64,000 nucleotides of DNA from positions 1 to 64,000 of the forward strand of contig MU623394.1 in the NCBI GenBank assembly GCA_025201765.1. The letters run 5' to 3'. A program made the translations under genes and the position numbers. Positions 60,769 through 64,000 of this stretch are shown one piece after another (the first letter of the stretch is position 1; every line of letters starts with the position of its first letter). Below the pieces are notes generated by a model. That model had not been told where the DNA came from and did no database searches. It saw only the letters and a program-made list of their open reading frames with translations. Source of the stretch: Daldinia sp. FL1419. Lineage: Eukaryota; Ascomycota; Sordariomycetes; Xylariales; Hypoxylaceae.

Positions 60769-62508
60769 TAAATACATATAAAACCTAATCTTTTTTTACA
60801 TTTTTTACCTTTATTAAAATAATTAATTAAAACTATCTTATTATCCCTATTTCTGAACTTCTAAGTTTACTCTTCTTATTAAACTAATTTAATAACATTA
60901 TTAATATTAATTACAATTTTAATAATTTAATTAATATCATCTTATAAAAAAATAATATTATAATTTTAAAAAAATATAATAAAAAATATATTATAATTAT
61001 TTTTTAAGATATTAAAGAATTTATTAATTAAATAAGGTTTATTAATTATATAAATCTGGTTTAATTCCTTAAAATTGGCCTAAAATTATTGTAATTTTAA
61101 TAATAATATTATAATTAACCCCTTAAAATTCAATAAAATAATATCTTATTTAAATATTAAATTTTAGAATATTATATTCTCCTATGATTTATATTTTTTT
61201 TTAAAGATTTTCTAAAATTTGGCTATAGTGTTTTTATTAGTTATTATATTCTTAAGATTCTTTCCTAAATAGTACCTTATATATTCACATATTTTATCCT
61301 ATTAATCTTACCAAAATCTAATTTCTTTATATTATTTAATTAATGAAAGATTTTCAAGGGTTTTTCCCATTTCCGCCATTAAGGTTATTTTGTTAATATT
61401 TTCTAAGAATATCCTTCCATACCCTTATATTATTAAATAATTGGACATATCCCTCTTAAACACCAGTTATTTATTTATTAATTTTAATTTAATAATATTA
61501 TTTAAGGTCATAATACCCATCTTCATTTTTGAAATTATTAATAAAATATTAGAAAAGATTTTATAATATTTTAAAGATCCCCATTAATTTACCTTAATAA
61601 AATCACTTTATTATTATAATTAATAAATTAAATGGTTTAAATATCCAATTTAATATAATTATAAAATATATAACTTAATTTAAGATTATTATTAGGTTAA
61701 TATCTAAATCTTCATCTATTAAATCCAAAATAAATATTCTAAATAAAATATTAAAATATTATAATAAATTTTATAGGATAATAACTTCAAAATTAAAATA
61801 ATCCACATTTAAATTATCTAAAAAAAATACTAATAATATATTACTAATATTTAATAAAGGTAATTCTAGTAATATTATTAATAATAAATAATCAAAATTT
61901 TTAAAATAATTATTTTCTATAAAGTTTTTAATTTATAATTATTTTAATTTTTAAATTAAATATAGAAAATTATTTTTATTTAAATATTTAAAAAATAATG
62001 CCTTTTATAATAATCATTTTTTTAAATTATATCCTACTATTATTTTATTTATTTATTTTATAATATCATTTTTAAAATATATTATTTAAATAATTAAATA
62101 ATAATTTATAATATTGTTAGAATTATTATTTTATATTTTAAAAGCTTTAATAATATTATAATATATATTTTAAAATAATAAAATAAAATTTAAGATTATT
62201 ATTAATTAATATATACTTTAATATAATAATAATTCTATAAAAAATTAAATTAATATTTTAATATTAGGGATAATTATAAAGAATAAAGGATTCTCCATTA
62301 TAGCTCTTAGCCTTCAATATCTCTCAAATTTTAACATTTTAAAATTCCCTCTTATCTCTATTTTTTTACTCTTTTTATTTAAATGTATAATGGAAATTGC
62401 TATAGTTTAAATTAAATGCATCCTATAAATAAAATATTAAATATAGAATTAAATAATATATTTAATTAAAATAAATTAATTTTTAATTAAGTTTCTAAAC
62501 TCATAACC

Positions 62509-62651
62509 TATTAAAATAAAACATATATATAAAATAAATTATTTATATTATTAAATTTATTTTAAAGAATAAATGGACATATCTACAATATATAAGGTCA
62601 TGGATATGGGGCATATTATATCCCTATATACCAGCCACACACATTCCAACA
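62509..62651 (-). repeat. Right LTR (5' LTR of the minus-strand element), 143 bp
   Basis: Aligned without gaps to the left LTR. It begins TATTA, where the expected TG has become TA, and ends CCAACA. The first half carries mostly G-to-A and C-to-T changes relative to the left copy, the second half the reverse. Confidence 0.9.
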
Positions 62652-62656
62652 GGGAA
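62652..62656. repeat. Right target-site duplication (GGGAA)
   Basis: An exact copy of the five bases at 56397-56401, marking the element's right boundary. Confidence 0.85.
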
Positions 62657-63724
62657 CGTGTTTGTAAGCCTCTTGGTTGAGTTTATATGCATGCTGTGTC
62701 GTTTCTCTAACACGCGAGCACTCCATTAGGTATATCATAGCTTGTACCTGCAAACTTACCTACCTAGGTGCCTGGATTAGAGGTTGGTACTGGGCACACT
62801 ACTACAATCAGCTATATATTTGTACAGTCAAACCAGCGACTATGTTTGGCGAGTGGCAAAGGAAGTGGTGTACAGTGAAAGCTTTCTGTGGGGAATTCAT
62901 TGCCCTGTATATTTAAATGCGTTTCCCACCTACCTAACATGGATATCTATCTACCTAGGTAGGGAATATCTCCCGGTTCCTCATCTTAAGCTGTGCGCCT
63001 TCATGATACTAAACTCACACTGGCCCAGTCTATCCCATTTGATCATGTTGTCCGTGATTAACATAAATGTTTTTCAAAGTAGACCTATCCCTTTCGATCT
63101 AGGTTCCTTTCCTCCAAGCCTCCACCTCTCAACCGGGATGCTCCATCCGAGTTACAGTGTATTTATCACGAACTATCCTCGATAAAACACTTACTAGACA
63201 AAAATGGACACGCTATCACCCCAGCTACCAAAATTCAATGTTAAAATATACGGTATACGAATATACGAGCGCCTTAATTGGCCAGGCGAATCACTTCATA
63301 AGTGATAGAAGTAGCATAGACCGTATATACATTCTCCGTAGTAGTCAATGTATCCTGACCTGGAATACTTCAAACAGTGTGATTGCACTTGAAGAAAATT
63401 CTTTTTTTTGTCTAACACAATCAGTGCTGTTAATCTATATCTACTTGTACAGTGCTCCAAGAGTCTATACATTCGGTATATACCCATGGTGGTAAAATCA
63501 CCATTTCTCTGGAATATATAAACATATTCACTCCTCCCAGGTCTTTTCCAAGATATCTTTTCCAATATAAAGACTTATTCTTCTCTTCTATTTAGCTTTT
63601 CGATCTACAAAACTACTTTCCCTCCCAGACAATTTTAGCTTCCTACTTTTCTTAGAACATTTCATCATCCCCTACGCTCTTTCATTACCTTAGTAATTAC
63701 CATCTGGTATACTCATTGCCGAAG
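62657..63724. other. Intergenic region between the copia element and the F-box gene
   Basis: Normal complexity resumes at once after the LTR, so RIP leakage is not obvious. It contains TACCTAGGTG (about 62760) and TACCTAGGTA (62952). Open frames of 79-133 codons overlap each other and lack motifs. The right end must hold the F-box gene promoter and is T/C-rich. Confidence 0.4.
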
Positions 63725-64000
63725 ATGGCTAAGCTTACGGATCTTCCCACGGAATTGATACAACAAATTGCAACAATCGGTGGTCGCTCCCCTATCTTAG
63801 AAGAAAGGGACTTGGCTAGTCTCTCCGTCGTGAATTGGCAGTTTCATAGAGCCGTCACGCCAATCTACTGGAGGTATGCTATCAGCGAGATAGCAAAGCC
63901 AGACTCTCTTAGCCGTAGAAACGAACCCTATACCCATGCGGCAATATGGGGGAGTACTCTTATGTTTGATGCCGCGGTCGCATGGGGATTCGAACCAGAA
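63725..64000 (+). CDS. F-box protein, N-terminal part (runs off the window)
   Basis: The ATG at 63725 opens a frame that continues to the window end (92 codons). Residues 3-50 form an F-box: KLTDLPTELIQQIA, then LASLSVVNWQFHRAV and TPIYWRYA. F-boxes bind Skp1 and place the protein in an SCF ubiquitin ligase. The following segment (NEPYTHAAIWGSTLMFDAAV) resembles the entry to ankyrin repeats common in large fungal F-box families, but too little is visible to be sure. Pro-Thr-Glu-Leu at the start of the F-box supports this start codon. Confidence 0.8.
   Translation, partial: MAKLTDLPTELIQQIATIGGRSPILEERDLASLSVVNWQFHRAVTPIYWRYAISEIAKPDSLSRRNEPYTHAAIWGSTLMFDAAVAWGFEPE

Larger units (their letters stand above)
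56402..62651 (-). mobile_element. Complete, RIP-degraded Ty1/copia LTR retrotransposon
   Basis: A 6250-bp element bounded by 143-bp LTRs and a 5-bp target duplication. The coding strand is minus. From right (5') to left (3') the relics are a possible gag zinc knuckle near 60.73-60.77 kb, integrase residues NRSPHSALNKTPYKAWY near 59.18-59.27 kb, and reverse transcriptase with YVNNLLIVG near 57.96 kb. Integrase before reverse transcriptase is the copia order. Just inside the 5' LTR the minus strand reads GGTTATGAGT, which resembles the initiator-tRNA-type primer site of Drosophila copia. A purine-rich AAGTAGGAG abuts the 3' LTR. The interior is extremely AT-rich with stops in all frames, consistent with RIP. 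It cannot encode functional proteins. About 30 of 143 LTR positions differ, all by transitions. Confidence 0.92.

Overview
This window is nuclear DNA from a filamentous ascomycete (Pezizomycotina, most likely a Sordariomycete). The evidence is: short introns (about 46-142 bp) with GTRNGT-like donors and CTRAC-like branch points; typical fungal families (PDR-type ABC transporter, Baeyer-Villiger-type monooxygenase, liz1/Dal5-like MFS carrier, Clr5-domain protein, F-box protein); very AT-rich blocks that look like the product of repeat-induced point mutation (RIP); and a recurring intergenic palindrome TACCTAGGTA. All gene models were assembled by hand from reading frames and splice signals. Family names rest on motif recognition, not on a search.

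Layout, left to right. 1-480 is AT-rich repeat debris. A two-exon gene for a small secreted Cys-containing protein lies at 1948-2291. An OCRL-like inositol 5-phosphatase (2549-5686, minus) diverges from the decapping subunit DCP1 (6967-7866, plus). A two-exon Ser/Thr kinase (9043-11300, minus) converges on DCP1. After 5.4 kb without a supported gene come a six-exon flavin monooxygenase (16751-18784) and, 3.3 kb on, a four-exon PDR transporter (22071-26966). On the minus strand follow an uncharacterised three-exon gene (27326-27989), a UvrD-like helicase fused to a PD-(D/E)XK nuclease with a broken frame or an unusual intron (28213-30687), a decayed BAHD/Tri101-type acyltransferase relic (about 31585-31840) and a Clr5-domain gene (32461-34143). 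The last is divergent from PRI2, the DNA primase large subunit (35452-37136), whose promoter carries MluI cell-cycle box-like sites.

37137-49483 is a 12-kb gene-poor stretch with microsatellites and one small zinc-binding protein gene (43182-43451). Then come a possible 49-residue gene (49484-49673), a secreted six-Cys protein (51110-51742), a ten-exon MFS carrier with a 9-bp exon (52088-54015) and an alpha/beta hydrolase (55307-56275). 56402-62651 is a complete but RIP-degraded Ty1/copia element on the minus strand. It has 143-bp LTRs that differ at 30 positions, all transitions, and a 5-bp GGGAA target duplication. The window ends inside an F-box gene (63725 onward).

Functionally the window mixes conserved housekeeping genes (phosphoinositide turnover, mRNA decapping, replication priming) with accessory genes (oxidation, efflux, uptake, secretion). 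No biosynthetic backbone enzyme (PKS, NRPS, terpene synthase) was seen, so a secondary-metabolite cluster is not supported. The strongest candidates for something unusual are the helicase-nuclease with a mitochondrial-looking N-terminus, the small secreted proteins and the textbook RIP signature of the copia element.
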